64,000 bases of DNA from Agapetus fuscipes. Lineage: Eukaryota > Arthropoda > Insecta > Trichoptera > Glossosomatidae. Shown here piece after piece: positions 1-11,700 of this stretch. Both the position numbers and the translations under genes were made by a program. The first letter of the stretch is position 1; every line of letters starts with the position of its first letter. The DNA is taken from contig OX637332.1 of assembly GCA_951799405.1 (NCBI GenBank), positions 7,879,001 to 7,943,000 on the forward strand, written 5' to 3'. A model generated the notes under the pieces. The model did no database searches, was not told where the DNA came from, and saw nothing but the letters and a program-made list of their open reading frames with translations.

Positions 1-440
1 TTTTGACAACATTATCAGATTTATTATTCCGTCTATACTGAAAACTAATTGCTGTCGCATAATGGTCAGCTATAAGATATTCACATACACAAGCACGTAT
101 ATTTACAGAGCAGAAACCACGCCCAACACTTACAGGATCATTTGTTATATACCTCAAATAAATATGGTCAATACAAGATTTTGTAACAATATCATTGACT
201 ATTGCTTCTCTAGTTACATCAGAAATACATTTTACCATAAAGTTATTAGCTAATATGTTTTCATAAGATATGGTTATCGGATCACATTCGTTCAGCAAGT
301 TTAAGTTGATATCCCCAAGAAATAATATATTATCATTTATGTTAGTGTAATCATTAAAAAATTATGAAATTTCAGTTAAAAATCCCTGTTTATTAAGGTT
401 AGGTGGTCTATAAAGAGCAAGAATGTGAATAATAGATTTG
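1..440 (-). pseudogene. LINE endonuclease-domain fragment (runs off the window)
   Basis: Read on the minus strand, this stretch encodes a piece of an APE-type endonuclease (EEP family), the domain that nicks target DNA for non-LTR retrotransposons. Visible in order are a YRPP motif near 415-440, a GDIN motif near 300-325, an SCIDHIY motif near 160-180, and an ADHYAT motif near 55-75 (the conserved C-terminal Asp-His). One in-frame stop lies near 365 and no upstream part is present, so it is a relic. The reading frame continues past base 1. The clade was not assigned. Confidence 0.6.
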
Positions 441-487
441 AACCATTGTTTTCTTGTTTTAAATTTTCCCTCTAACCAACATCAACA

Positions 488-705
488 ATCTAACTAGCAA
501 AGATATATTGGCATTAAAGGCTCATATTTAATACATGCTCACATACAGGAACGTGTAAGTTCGTATACAATTTTCGTTCGTACAAAATATACAAAACGTC
601 ACACGAGCATAAACCTAGCTTGCCGCCATTCCCTGAAACCGAGGGGCATTGGTAAAAGTCCACCAAGTTTTTACAGCCGTAATACCGAACCTATTTGTAA
701 AGGAC
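488..705 (-). repeat. Degenerate copy of the ~235-bp interspersed repeat (R235)
   Basis: Alignable by eye with better copies at 43889-44148 and 57688-57925, in reverse orientation. Shared landmarks are the GCAAAGATATAT start, the CCGCCATTCCCTGAA block and the TTTTTACAGC end. It is diverged and contains small indels. Confidence 0.6.
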
Positions 706-1170
706 CAATCCATTTTGATATTATTCCGGTAAAGCTTTCAAAAAAATATTGTGTACGTCCTTTCTGTATATTTGCCACACATTCCTTTGAAACAGCAGTC
801 AATCATTTCTAAATCCTGTCAACAAATGACTCATAAGCCACGAAACAAAAATGGACACATCGTCTTAAAAGATTAACATGAAAACTCACTCATAAATCAA
901 CCATTTGCATTTATTCTTTCATGATTTTTTCATGTTCCACCTCGCTCACATTTTTTGATCCAATGTTTTTTTTGGGTTCTGAATGCAGTTTCGTTTGCAT
1001 GCATAATTTATTTTATTTATTGCTGTTTGTGGAAGACTTATGAAAATCAGTTCTGAGAAACTGCCCAACCTTACTAATGCATGACATCACCAGGAATATA
1101 CGTACCTACCGAAATCGTTCTAATTTTTTTGCTTTGTTTTGGAATTCAAGCTACTACAATGTTTAAGTAT

Positions 1171-1475
1171 CGTCCGGTCGATAGGTCAGTTGGTAGAATA
1201 TTTGCGTTCCGTGCCAAAAGCAAGGATTCTATTTCCACTGAGAGAGTCAGAAATGATTTCCCGTTTCGGTATTTATTTCAAGCCCAAAATAAAATACCGG
1301 CAAGGTTAAAGCCTCCACAAGAAATGAGAACCAGCCCCCTCGGAAGCTGGGGAACCCACTTTCAACTGATGTGGTTTGCGTGAGGCTGGCCCCTTTATCC
1401 GTAAAAAATAATAAGCTCCGAATCACAACATGCAACCCCTTAGAGGATAACGCAGACAAGAAGTTACACTAAATT
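1171..1475 (+). mobile_element. tRNA-derived SINE, family 1 (SINE1), copy 1
   Basis: It begins with a tRNA-like head containing an A-box-like TAGGTCAGTTGGTAGAA. The B-box part is replaced by unrelated bases compared with the copy at 25372. The body (GTCAGAAATGATTTCCCG, AAAATACCGGCAAGG, a CCTCGGAAGCTGGGGAA block, then GGATAACGC and AAGTTACACT) is shared with the copies at 15838 and 25372. The ORF overlapping it has no protein meaning. Confidence 0.7.
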
Positions 1476-1479
1476 AAAT

Positions 1480-1745
1480 GAAGACTCTCCGATCCATTAC
1501 CAGAAATACACTCAAGGACAGAATAGGAAACACAGAAATCTGAAATATGTGAAAACTGAGGATGTTCTCCGGTGGAGTAGGAAGAGAATACGCTTTTGGT
1601 GAGACCACGTGGTCACAATGGATGTAGACCAGATAGCAAATATTGCTGTAAAGTAACTGACCATTGGTCAGCGCTCACCAGGCAGGCCCTCTAAAAAGTG
1701 GAGGGACAGCAGCTGGTCTTCGATGTCACACGAAGAGACTTCCGA
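1480..1745 (+). pseudogene. LINE C-terminal relic
   Basis: Broken reading frames give a basic stretch of the sort found after the reverse transcriptase in many non-LTR elements: a DHVVTMDVDQIA-like segment near 1600-1640 followed by RSPGRPSKKWRD near 1675-1710. Stops interrupt the frame. It is a short decayed fragment and the family was not assigned. Confidence 0.45.
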
Positions 1746-2215
1746 GACAACAGATCAATAGATCTAACATGAGAGGAAGAAGAAGACGAACCAGTTTCTT
1801 TGCAGTTCAAAGTGTTTATAGATAATCCATTTTTATTTTTCTTATCATTTTCCACCTTTCTTCTTCAGCATGACTATCCTTTTTAGATTCAAAATAGACC
1901 TGTAATGTTATATTCTATGGGCTAGAGCTAAAATTCATGGCAATTTATTCGAATCTTATTTTGCTTTTTGTCATCGCATAAGAGGTGCATCTCCTGAAAA
2001 GATTGAATAGATTTGACAACAAAGTAATTGAATACGTGTTATGTTGGTAATTTTTTCGAACTAACCAATTCATTTTCAAGGAAAACATTTTTTCATCTGA
2101 AAAACCTATGTTTATACGAACGTATGTTGCATCATTTTATAATTTAAACAGTTCACTCGATTTGAAAGTATTTGCACCTACTGAAATGTGAAAACCCATT
2201 TCACCCATTTAATTT

Positions 2216-2720
2216 TTGAATGCGGCCGCAAGACTGATCTTCGGGATGTCCAAATTCTTTCACATCACTCCGCTGTTGAAAGAACTACATTGGCTTCGTT
2301 TTCCTGAGAAGGTGGTCTACCGTGTGTGTTTGATGGTATTTAAAGCCCTAAATGGTTTGGCTCCATCATATCTGGCAGACATGTTTTCCCCCGTTGAGGT
2401 GAGTGTGAGGGGGCGGACACTTAGGTCAGCGGGGTGTCGAGCTGTCAGGTTGGTGCAGCCTCGCCGTCAAATATGCACTAATTTTGGGGATCGCGCTTTT
2501 TGGTTTGCGGGACCAGTGGAGTGGAACAGACTGCCACCCGGAGTGAGGGTTTCGGAATCTATTGGCATTTTTAAGAAAGCACTCAAACAGCACCTTTTTA
2601 AAATATCTCATTCATGATTAGGAGGGCCCTTGAGGTGTGACATACACCAAAACGGCGCTCTTTTGTCATGTATTAATTTTTAATTAAATAAATTATCCTC
2701 ATATATATATATATATATTT
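2216..2720 (+). pseudogene. CR1/Jockey-like LINE 3' end, copy A
   Basis: An open frame of 133 codons (2216-2617) encodes the C-terminal tail of a non-LTR reverse transcriptase: NAAARLIFG, HITPLLKELHWL, FKALNGLAPSYL, and WNRLPP followed by FKKALKQHLF. The 5' part is missing, as expected for 5'-truncated LINE copies. It is followed by a short 3' UTR with GGGCCCTTGAGGTGT and GGCGCTCTTTT, then AATAAATTATCCT and an AT dinucleotide tail. The same 3' UTR and tail recur at 32370-32600, which fixes this as one family. Confidence 0.75.
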
Positions 2721-2724
2721 GTAG

Positions 2725-3075
2725 CAAGAACAACCAAGGACTTCAATAATATTCATAGTATTAAAACGCTTTACATGTCACTAGTTAGAAGCTCCATGGA
2801 ATATTGTTCCCCCGTATGGTCACCCTATTATGCCTGTCATATAAAAGCCATTGAGCGCATTCAACTTAAATTTGTAAAAATTATTAATTTCAAATTAAGA
2901 ATTCCCGTCTCTGAATTTAATGCACAATATTTACTTAGTATTTTGAATCTTAATAGTCTCACTGATAGGCGTTTAATCAATGACCTCATTGTGCTTTTTA
3001 AAATTAAACACTCCTTAATTGATTCACCAATCCTACTTTCCGAACTTAACCCTACACTGCACGATTTTCTGTAAA
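2725..3075 (+). pseudogene. LINE reverse-transcriptase C-terminal fragment
   Basis: The frame from about 2725 encodes a typical post-catalytic RT region: LVRSSMEYCSPVWSPYY, then AIERIQLKFVKIINFK and a LTDRRLINDLIVLFKI segment. It stops at 3074. The minus-strand fragment at 13637-14060 is of the same family (INFKLGIPIS block). It is truncated at both ends relative to a full ORF2 and abuts the preceding LINE tail. Confidence 0.7.
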
Positions 3076-3181
3076 TGCAAATAAAAAATGTATTTGGATG
3101 TATTATCCCACATAAGTAATGGGAAAAATAGTAAAAAAAATCAAAAAACACTTTTTGTGTACTTTATTGTAGAAAAATCAG

Positions 3182-4710
3182 TTGTTACAAATATGTTAAC
3201 TTGTACTTCTAGGCATCATTTTCGGGCGTCATACAATATGTTCCGAATAATTACTATTAATAAAATAATTAATACTTTCAGTTCAAATAGCAAAGGTTTA
3301 AGTTAGGAATACTAATAAAATACACAATATAAAAAAATATATAAAAACTATAACTGATTATATATTCGAGGCTTGCAAATCTTGTTGAAGAATGGCTGAG
3401 GCTAATTATCAATAGGTTTTGATGAAAAAAATATTATAAGAGATATTTCATGAAACAATTATTATTTTTTATCAGCACAGAGATATATGCCACATTTATA
3501 GAAGGCAAAACTTACGTCCAGGTAACCTGCATCTCATTCTGATATCATCAAATACCACCCAGTGCCCAATATTGTCCGTTCTGACATCTTTCGGGGTACA
3601 TAGGCAGTAGTACTTAAATTCAGTCTTTCATTGAAAATATCTGCCTCAACTGATGATGTACTGGGTCACCCACGTTTATTAGTCTTAGTGTAACCACAAT
3701 GACACAAGTTATAGGCTTATTTGGCGCGAAAGTCGACCAAAAGCATTTTCTTTCATTTATTGAAACTGTTTTGTAAAACAGCCAGTTGTTGATGATTGCC
3801 ATAACTAAAAGATGTTAAAACACTCTCATGTACCATTTTCTTGTTCTCATCTTTATCTTATAACATTCCATCAAACTATCCATGAGGCTACTACCACTCA
3901 TATGCTTATTGAATTCTTCTACAAGTTTCGAAGCCTCAATATGTGCCTAATTTTTTGTTTTAAATTCTATCAAACTTTTTACAGTCTTTACAGGCTCTTT
4001 GCCAGTGGGAGTTGACAAAAAAGAGATTGCAGGCTTTGCTGGATTTAATTGATTTGAAAATACATAAGATTCTGATACTATTCTATCTATCAAATCATCA
4101 TTGAACAAAATACTTTCAAAATGTAAAAAGTGTCGTCAACTCCCTGATGGAAGGTGGAAACGAAGAATCACTTATCACAGAATCACTCTGAATTTCTTAC
4201 ATTCCTCATTTAGAATAAGGTTTTTGCTTTTGCAAAGTAGTCGGGAATATTTTTCTTTGAGTTTCTTGGCCGCTTCTTTTGAATTCAATGGTACTGGCTG
4301 TTCCTCTGGTTCAACGGGTAGCATCACTGCACCTTCTTCTTCTTTATCTTTTGAAACGTGACACTTAGGTGGGTTCATTGTAAATTCTAACAACTAACAC
4401 ATTTTATGTCTTGCGTTTATATTTCATAGAAATAATATTGCCTGCCATCATCAATTACTTCAACCGGTATCGATTCTCCATCCAAGTCTTATGTAGGTGT
4501 ACGAGGTGGTAACCACTCATCATCTGAGTCTTCAAAATCATCCTCACTTCCAGGAAAGGCCGCCACAATGTTTTTTTTTGTTCTACTTCAGTGATAAATG
4601 CAAAATCTCTCCAATCTACTTTGCCTATTGTATATGAAATCATTTTACTGCAATCACACGTTAGTGTACAAGTTAACATATTTGTAACAGCCGAAAAGAG
4701 GTTCATTTTC
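3182..4710 (-). pseudogene. piggyBac-type transposase relic
   Basis: Minus-strand reading gives pieces of a piggyBac-family transposase in the expected order. An acidic N-terminal stretch (DSDDEWLPPRTP-like) lies near 4500-4550. A C-terminal piece near 3780-3960 contains VEEFNKHMSG, then KIKMRTRKWYMRVF and MAIINNWLFYKT. Near 3490-3560 there is a cysteine-rich end containing RCRLPG and CGIYLC. Stops and frame changes separate them and the catalytic middle is gone. A 24-bp sequence at 3182-3205 recurs inverted at 4665-4688 (both contain GTTAAC); these may be remnants of the ends, although canonical CCC-type termini are not seen. Nonfunctional. Confidence 0.65.
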
Positions 4711-5021
4711 AAACATCAAAATACTTAGTAATCATCATAAAAATATTTGATTACTCATTTATGTATCTTGGTTCGTCGTAACAAATACTTTTAATCACTG
4801 TTAACTGTAAATTAACCGCTTTAAAAAATAAAAACCAAGAGCGTCCGCAGCACGTTTTTAGAAGTTTTGTCCAGCCACAATAAAGAAGTCATATTCACAC
4901 TGAATGTTTATGTTGAGCAAGTATGAACCTTACCACAATGGACAGGGAGATGTAACCTAAATGATAAAATAGCACTAACGTGAGAAAAAAATATATTTCA
5001 CAGTGATAGGAGGATTTAAAA

Positions 5022-5805
5022 GAGATGTTACAAATATGTAACAGTATGCAGTGTAGGGTTAATTTCTCCATCCCTTCATTTATTACCCGCAACTTAGTTC
5101 CTTATCGCACTGTATCCACACATACATCTACACACTTCTACAGCCCACTAATACGTATTCAACGTTTGGGTAATATATACAATGAAATAGATTCTGACAC
5201 TCATACAAATCCTAAAACATACAAATATAATTTAATTAAGTACTTCAACTCCCATGGTACATAATAAGTACATAATAATTATTGTAGAGTTGCATCTCAT
5301 ATAATATTGTACTGTACTATTGTTTACTCTAGTTTTATCAAATTTCTAGTTTATTTTTGTTACTTTAATATAAGACCTTGCTTTTTCTTTTTTGTTTTTT
5401 TTGTTTTATCTTTGTTTTTATTTTTTATTTTCTACTTATTTTGTTAACTTTTTTGCAATGTATTTCAATTTTTGTTTACCCTCATCTGTGCGTTCTTTTA
5501 TTTTACCTATGTTTTAATATTATTACTTGATCATGCTCTTATTGCTCTATATGCTATATGCTCATTGCTCTTATGTTTTTCTTCTTTCTTTTCTCTCTTA
5601 TGTTTTTCTCTTCATCTTCTTACTTTTTGCATAAATATCTTCTACTTTTATTCTGTAGTAATCTTATTGTAAGCTTTATTTTGTAGTTATCTGTTTTATT
5701 TTGATACTGTTATGTCTGTAATGTATTTTTATTTATATTTTTGTATACATGTAAAAGGCACAATGTGCCGTTAAAGAATGAATAAATAAAATAAATAAAT
5801 ATATA
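5022..5805 (+). pseudogene. LINE 3' end with untranslated tail
   Basis: Codons 5025-5264 encode a C-terminal RT tail (RTVSTHTSTHFYSP, LIRIQRLGNIYNE) related in style to the 2725 and 13637 fragments. About 500 bp of T-rich 3' UTR follows, then CACAATGTGCCGTTAAAG and an AATAAATAAA-type tail ending near 5805. The hydrophobic ORF at 5472-5672 is a translation of the T-rich UTR. 5'-truncated, inactive. Confidence 0.6.
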
Positions 5806-6182
5806 ACCCGCTTAGTACTACAGAAAGACATTTTTCTTTCGGAGGGCTCGGCACAAAATATTTATTTAAGAAGAATAAACGGCTATATAGCCTTTTACAA
5901 CATTGCGATAAATATAAATATGTAGGTACATAAGTAGGTACTGTATCTATAGGTATAAAACTAATATCTTAAAATATAACACAAATAAATGACACATAAA
6001 TAATATACAAAGATGTAAATATACGATGGTTATAAAGCAATAGAACTAACAATTTAAAAATAATAACAATAAACTTTAAAAATAATAATGCAAAAACCAT
6101 AAACCAGTGTAAGCAATTGTTGTATACAAAAATTGTTGTAATAACAACAAATCTTCATTATTTGATCAGGGTTGTCACAAAC
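5806..6182. other. AT-rich spacer, no gene seen
   Basis: Low-complexity AT-rich DNA between the LINE tail and the gypsy insertion site. No ORF or repeat was recognised. Confidence 0.5.
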
Positions 6183-6186
6183 ATAA
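6183..6186. repeat. Target-site duplication (ATAA), left
   Basis: ATAA directly before the 5' LTR matches ATAA at 13397-13400 directly after the 3' LTR. Four base pairs is normal for Ty3/gypsy integrases. Confidence 0.9.
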
Positions 6187-6660
6187 TGTTATGTAAATAT
6201 AAATATTGAAATAAGTATGGGTAGTTATAGTTATAAGAATCCTCAAAAGTATTGGTAGGTAAGATCGATAATTATGTATAAGTGTAGAATTCTCTAGGCT
6301 AAGTAGGTACTTGTTATAATTATAGGAATTCTGTATTACATTTGTAGGTAGGATTTTGGTTGTGTCTAGGTAGTACGTGAAACATCGAGAAGTAATAATT
6401 ACTCTGGAACCGTCTGGCGACTTTAGTTTTAGATCATACTGCTCTACAGAGTATAAAGGTGCGAATGGCCTGCAGAGCGGGCCAGTATCATAGAGACTTA
6501 CAAACACATCGAAGTCATCTGATCAGTGAACCAAAACCAAGTGGAATAATCGAGAAAGTAGTGTGAAAATAAATTTTGTAACTGTGTAAAATAAATAACT
6601 ATTGAAGAAGACCTGTGTATTTTTAATTTGGAAAGACAATTGAACCCTAATTTCGTAACA
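6187..6660 (+). repeat. 5' LTR of the gypsy element
   Basis: 474 bp, TG...CA termini. It carries a TATAAA box at 6452-6457 and an arthropod-initiator-like CCAGT at 6482-6486 about 30 bp downstream, placing a likely transcription start near 6484. AATAAA-type signals near 6566 and 6588 could serve 3' end formation in the 3' copy. The minus-strand ORF here (6175-6507) recurs in the 3' LTR and is not a gene. Confidence 0.95.
6452..6457 (+). promoter_or_regulatory. TATA box in 5' LTR
   Basis: TATAAA with a CCAGT initiator-like motif about 30 bp downstream. The same arrangement lies at 13188-13193 in the 3' LTR. Confidence 0.6.
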
Positions 6661-6662
6661 AT

Positions 6663-6680
6663 TGGCGTCAGGTGCGGAAT
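6663..6680 (+). other. Primer-binding site
   Basis: TGGCGTCAGGTGCGG begins 2 nt after the 5' LTR. TGG complements the CCA end of a tRNA, and the position is that of a gypsy PBS. The tRNA was not assigned. Confidence 0.7.
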
Positions 6681-7337
6681 TGTCAAGAAAAATTAAGATC
6701 TTCTGTCTAAAAATAAATAAAATAAATTAAATAGTGTTAAAATGAACTTTATTCAAATTGAACTTTGTGTGAACTGACTTTTGTGAAAACAAGTGTTTAA
6801 ATAAATTTTTGTTAAAAGAAAAGACGCAAAAGCAAGTTGCTTATAAATTCTGGAACATCATATGGAACATAATTCTGGACATAATTCTGGACATAACATA
6901 ATGACTATTTTACCGCATTGAGAAAGTCATCAAATTGGACCATAGTTTTTTTATTATTGTGTGTGATTAAAAAAATAAAATAAATAAATAAAAATCTTGA
7001 AAAATATTACAAAAGAACGTTCCAGATTCATCGAGAAAAAAGTTTTTGAATAACTATCCTTTGTTTACAAGTGTGTGAATGTACATTAAGTACCTACCTG
7101 TGTGTTTGAAAGATTTGAGACGAAATAAATAATTATGTACTATCAGACATTATTATGTAAAAAAATATTGGTGAATTAAAAATAAATATTAAAAGACAGT
7201 ACCTACTCACAGTGTAATCAGATAAATTATTATTTTGCTAAAGTACGTATTCAAAACAGCTATATATATAAAACTCAAAACTTGTATTAAATAAATTTGA
7301 AAATATTTTTGTTTTGACGTAAATTTTGAAAAAAAAA
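6681..7337 (+). other. Leader of the gypsy element
   Basis: AT-rich untranslated leader between the PBS and gag. No ORF or obvious structured motif was recognised. It should contain the packaging region by position. Confidence 0.5.
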
Positions 7338-8705
7338 ATGGCAACTAAAGTGAACGTCAAGGACCTCAAAGTCACTGAGCTTAAAAATGAGCTTCTGGAG
7401 AGGGACCTGGAGACCTCAGGAGGAAAGGCAGCCTTACAAGCACGCCTCATAGAGGCCTTGGAACAGTCAGGCGAAGACCCGGCATATTTTGTCATGGCGT
7501 CTGGAGGGGACCGCGCCTTGGACGAGCTAAATATCAGCATCAACAGTAACCTGACAGGACTGAAGACTGAGATGGCTGACAACGCCAAGACCCTGGAGGA
7601 GAAGATGGCTGACAACGCCAAGACCATGGAGGAGAAGATGACCAGTAACCTGACAGGACTGAAAGTGGAGATGGCTGACAACGCCAAGACCCTGAAGGAG
7701 GACCTGGCAACCATGGAGGAGAAGATGACCAGCAACCTGACCGGGCTGGAGGAGAAGATGACTGGGCTGGAGGAAAAGATGACCAGCAACCTAGCCGGGC
7801 TGGAGAAGAAAGTGGCAGAAAGCTCGCGAGCAATGTCGGAGATTGAGGCCCGTGTGGCAAGCCTGGAGGATCGTCTGCGTGCCGAGCTGGCTGACAAGTG
7901 CCAGATGGAGTCCACCAGAATATCCCCCAAAGGCGGCCTTCACGACGAGACCGACCAGGGATGCTCAACTCCAACCAGGGTCACTAGAGGGGATGACGAC
8001 CCTTCGCTGTCGAAGCACAACCTTCCGACCTTCGACGGGAAGACGTCGTGGGAGGAGTATTTGACCCTCTTTGAGACGGCAGCCATGATGGGAGCCTGGA
8101 GCCAGCAGAAGAAGGCTTCGGTTCTCAGCCTGTCGCTCCGAGGAGACGCTCTCAGGGTTCTGCAGGCCATACCCCTGGACAACCGTGGTGACTTTGGGCA
8201 GCTGAAGCAGCGCTTGGATATGCGCTATGGCCACAAGTGCCTGGAGCAGCTGTACAAGTCGCAGCTGAACACAAGGGTGCAGAAGCCCAACGAGAGCCTC
8301 CAGGAGTTTGAAATGGACATCGCCCGCCTGGTACGAGACGCTTACCCGACAGCCTCCGACGACATCTGTGAGAGCTTGGCAGTGGACAAGTTCCTAAATG
8401 GATTGCGGGAATGGGAGACGCAACAAGCCGTAAAACTGGCCCATCCCAAGGCTTTGAACGAGGCGCTCAGCCAAGCTCTCGAGTTTGAGGCTGTCAAACA
8501 GTCCATCAGGGGCCACGCCAGGGTTCGTGCAGTCGAGGCAGAGGAGGTCAAGCTACCTACAACCGAGGAGCTAATTGAAAAAGTGCTGGAACGTCTGAGA
8601 CCTCGAAGACGAGACCCACGCTGCTGGAACTGCGGACAGCTGGGCCACCTTAGCACCAAGTGTCCCAAGCCTCAGAAACCCAGAAAACAGGCTGCGGAAA
8701 ACTAG
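7338..8705 (+). CDS. gag: Gag polyprotein with N-terminal SAP-like motif
   Basis: 455 aa from the ATG at 7338; the longer frame from 7326 would need a TTG start. It forms the capsid and binds element RNA. Residues ~7-41 (VTELKNELLERDL, then SGGKAALQARLIEAL) match the helix-extended-loop-helix pattern of SAP DNA-binding motifs. Residues ~65-180 are imperfect repeats of TSNLTGL, MADNAKT and LEEKM units, a predicted coiled coil. Residues ~230-395 are a retrotransposon capsid-like region (LPTFDGKTSWEEYL, then KFLNGLREWE). A CCHC zinc knuckle occupies C429, C432, H437 and C442. The frame ends at TAG 8703 and overlaps the pol frame. The SAP motif is unusual for Gag and might direct chromatin association; that is inference. 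Confidence 0.92.
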   Translation: MATKVNVKDLKVTELKNELLERDLETSGGKAALQARLIEALEQSGEDPAYFVMASGGDRALDELNISINSNLTGLKTEMADNAKTLEEKMADNAKTMEEKMTSNLTGLKVEMADNAKTLKEDLATMEEKMTSNLTGLEEKMTGLEEKMTSNLAGLEKKVAESSRAMSEIEARVASLEDRLRAELADKCQMESTRISPKGGLHDETDQGCSTPTRVTRGDDDPSLSKHNLPTFDGKTSWEEYLTLFETAAMMGAWSQQKKASVLSLSLRGDALRVLQAIPLDNRGDFGQLKQRLDMRYGHKCLEQLYKSQLNTRVQKPNESLQEFEMDIARLVRDAYPTASDDICESLAVDKFLNGLREWETQQAVKLAHPKALNEALSQALEFEAVKQSIRGHARVRAVEAEEVKLPTTEELIEKVLERLRPRRRDPRCWNCGQLGHLSTKCPKPQKPRKQAAEN

Positions 8706-11700
8706 AAAGGGTTAATGGGAAGGGGCAACCGTTGACCCACGCTGGAGAGGCCCTGAAATCTGCTGCTACTGTCGCAACCGTGAGAGGAAAAGCCAGCAGC
8801 ATTTTTATCAATGGCATAATAGATGGAGTAACTCGTGAACTACTGGTGGACACGGGAGCAACCAGGACAATTCTGAGACGCGACATAGTGGCACGAGGTA
8901 AGCAGATTGCACCAACAAAGTGGTCTCTGCACACCGCCACGGGAGAGTCAGCACAGGTGTATGGGGAGACGATTGCCACCTTCCAAATTGGCAGCACCAC
9001 TTTTGATCATCGGACGTTGGTGGCCAACATTGAAGAAGACGTTATATTGGGAATGGACATACTGGACAGATTTGGGTGCAGTTTAAATTTAAAGAAAGGG
9101 TCCATTAAAATTGGAAATGAAGAAGTCATCCTGCAAAGACGGAAAGAACTGGCTGCACGTGTTATCCTAGCCAAGAATACCGAAGTGAAGGGGCGATCCG
9201 AGATGATAGTGAGTGCCCGCCTGGATTCCAGTAGTACAAATGACCAAATCTGTATGATAGAACCGGAGAACATGGACAATGTTAACAAAGGAGTCATGGT
9301 GGCAAGAACAGTGATTCGCGCAAAGGAGACCATTCCTGTCAAGATCATGAATGTGAACAGCTACCCAGTTAAAATGAATGAAGGTTTTGTTTTGGGCAGA
9401 TGTGAGAGGATAACTTCCATTGTGCAACAGATGACAAACATGTCATGCGAAGGAAACAAATTGTCAACACAATTGGAAGCCCTGGTCCACGACGCTTCCC
9501 AAGGTCTAACCGAGGAAAACAAACGGAGAGTGAGGAGTTTGATCTGCCGCTACCAGAATATTTTCGAGGACTCTAATGGCCGTCTGGGAAGAACCAAGGT
9601 AGTGCGACATAGCATAGACACCGGAGAAGCGAGACCAATAAAACAGGCTCCAAGAAGACTTCCCTTTGCAAAGCGGGAAGAAGCTGACAAGATCATCAAA
9701 GACATGAGCAAGGATGGCATCATAGAACCATCAAGTAGCCCTTGGACATCCCCGGTGGTACTGGTGAAAAAGAAGGATGGTACCACGAGATTTTGTGTGG
9801 ACTACAGACTGCTCAACGATGTTACGAAAAAGGATAGTTACCCTCTGCCAAGGATTGACGACACCTTGGACACATTGGCAGGATGCACCATTTTTTCCAC
9901 ATTGGACCTGAAAAGTGGCTACTGGCAAGTTGAATTGGATGCCAAAGATAAGGAGAAAACTGCATTCTCGACTGGATCTGGACTTTGGCAGTTCACCGTG
10001 ATGCCATTTGGCTTATGCAATGCCCCCGCCACGTTTGAAAGGCTGATGGAGAATGTGCTGCGAGGACTGTCATGGGAAACCTGCCTGGTATACTTGGATG
10101 ACATAATCATCCTGGGAAAGGACTTCAACCATCAGTTGAGAAATCTGGAGCAAGTTTTCGGGCGACTACAAGACGCTGGACTGAAGCTCAACCCGAAAAA
10201 GTGTAACCTGTTCAAGAAACAAGTAAATTACCTGGGACACATAGTTTCTCAACGTGGAGTTGAAGTTGACCCTGCCAAAATCAAGGCAGTAAGAGACTGG
10301 CCCGTGCTGAAGGACAAACATGAAACTAGGAGTTTCCTGGGGCTGTGCACTTATTACAGGAGGTTTGTGCCAAGATTTGCGGACATTGCAAAACCGCTCA
10401 CCAAGCTTACGGAAGAAAACACTCGCTTCCATTGGAGTGATTCCTGCGCACAAGCATTTGAAGAGCTTAAGGGAAGATTAACAAGTGCCCCCATCTTGAG
10501 CTACCCACGAAAAGATGGAAAGTTCATCCTGGATACCGACGCTAGTAATGTGGGGATAGGAGGCGTCCTTTCCCAAATACAGGATGGGCATGAGACTGTT
10601 CTGGGTTACTTCAGTAAAGTGCTTTCCAAGCCAGAACGAAATTATTGCGTGACCAGACGAGAGCTTCTTGCCGTGATAAAATCAGTGGAACACTTCCGCA
10701 AATACTTGTACGGGAGAAAATTCACACTACGGACTGATCATGCTGCACTGGTTTGGCTTCTGAAATTCAAAAACCCAGAAGGGCAAGTGGCTAGATGGAT
10801 TGAAAGGCTCCAGGAGTATGATTATGACTCCGAACATAGACCTGGCACGCTTCATCGAAATGCGGATGCATTATCCAGACGACCATGCGCCAGTGACTGC
10901 AAACATTGCAGCAAGATGGAGGACAAGGTAGCAATTGTCCAAAGGACGACCACCGAAGATGAGGACTGGCAAGATGAAAAATTGGCGCAAGACCAACTGA
11001 ATGATCCGGACTTGAAGTATGTGATGGAATGGGCGCGAGAAGGAGAAAGGCCAACCTGGGAAAAACTCGCCCCCTTATCACCAACTGTCAAGGCTTATTG
11101 GGCTCAATGGGGATCCATAGTGATAGAAGGAGGGTTTCTGAAACGAAAGATCGAGAAGGAAGACGGCACACTTAGAAGAAAGCAAACCCTCGTTCCGAGG
11201 AGCCGAGTACCGGAAATCCTTGGACTGCTGCATGGAGGAACTTCTGGAGGACATCTAGGCGTTAAGAAGACGCTGGAGAAAGTGAAAGAGCGATTTTACT
11301 GGATCAACTGCAGCGAAGACGTCAAAGATTGGTGTCGAAAATGTGTAACCTGTGCAACGGCCAATGGACCGCAAAGGAAAAGGCGAGCACCAATGCGTCA
11401 GTACAATGTTGGCAGCCCCTTTGAAAGAATTGCCATCGACATAGCTGGCCCATTTCCTACAACTGAGAAGGGTAACAAGTACATCATGGTGGTGATGGAT
11501 TACTTCAGCAAGTGGGTGGAAGCTTACTCAATCCCTAACCAAGAGGCCGTAACCGTGACTGAAGTTCTAGTTACCGAATTTATCAGCAGGTTTGGCGTAC
11601 CCCTGGAATTACATTCTGATCAGGGAAGGAACTTTGAAGCTGCTATCTTCCAGCAAATGTGTGAGCGGCTAGGGATCTACAAGACCAGGACCACTGCGCT

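Noticed and set aside
5472..5672. Hydrophobic 66-aa ORF
   Set aside because: Translation of a T-rich LINE 3' UTR.
6175..6507. 110-aa minus-strand ORF, repeated at 12908-13243
   Set aside because: It is the same LTR read backwards in both LTR copies; no domain.
7238..7974. Long minus-strand ORFs antisense to gag
   Set aside because: Open only because of the repeated coiled-coil codons of gag; no domain.
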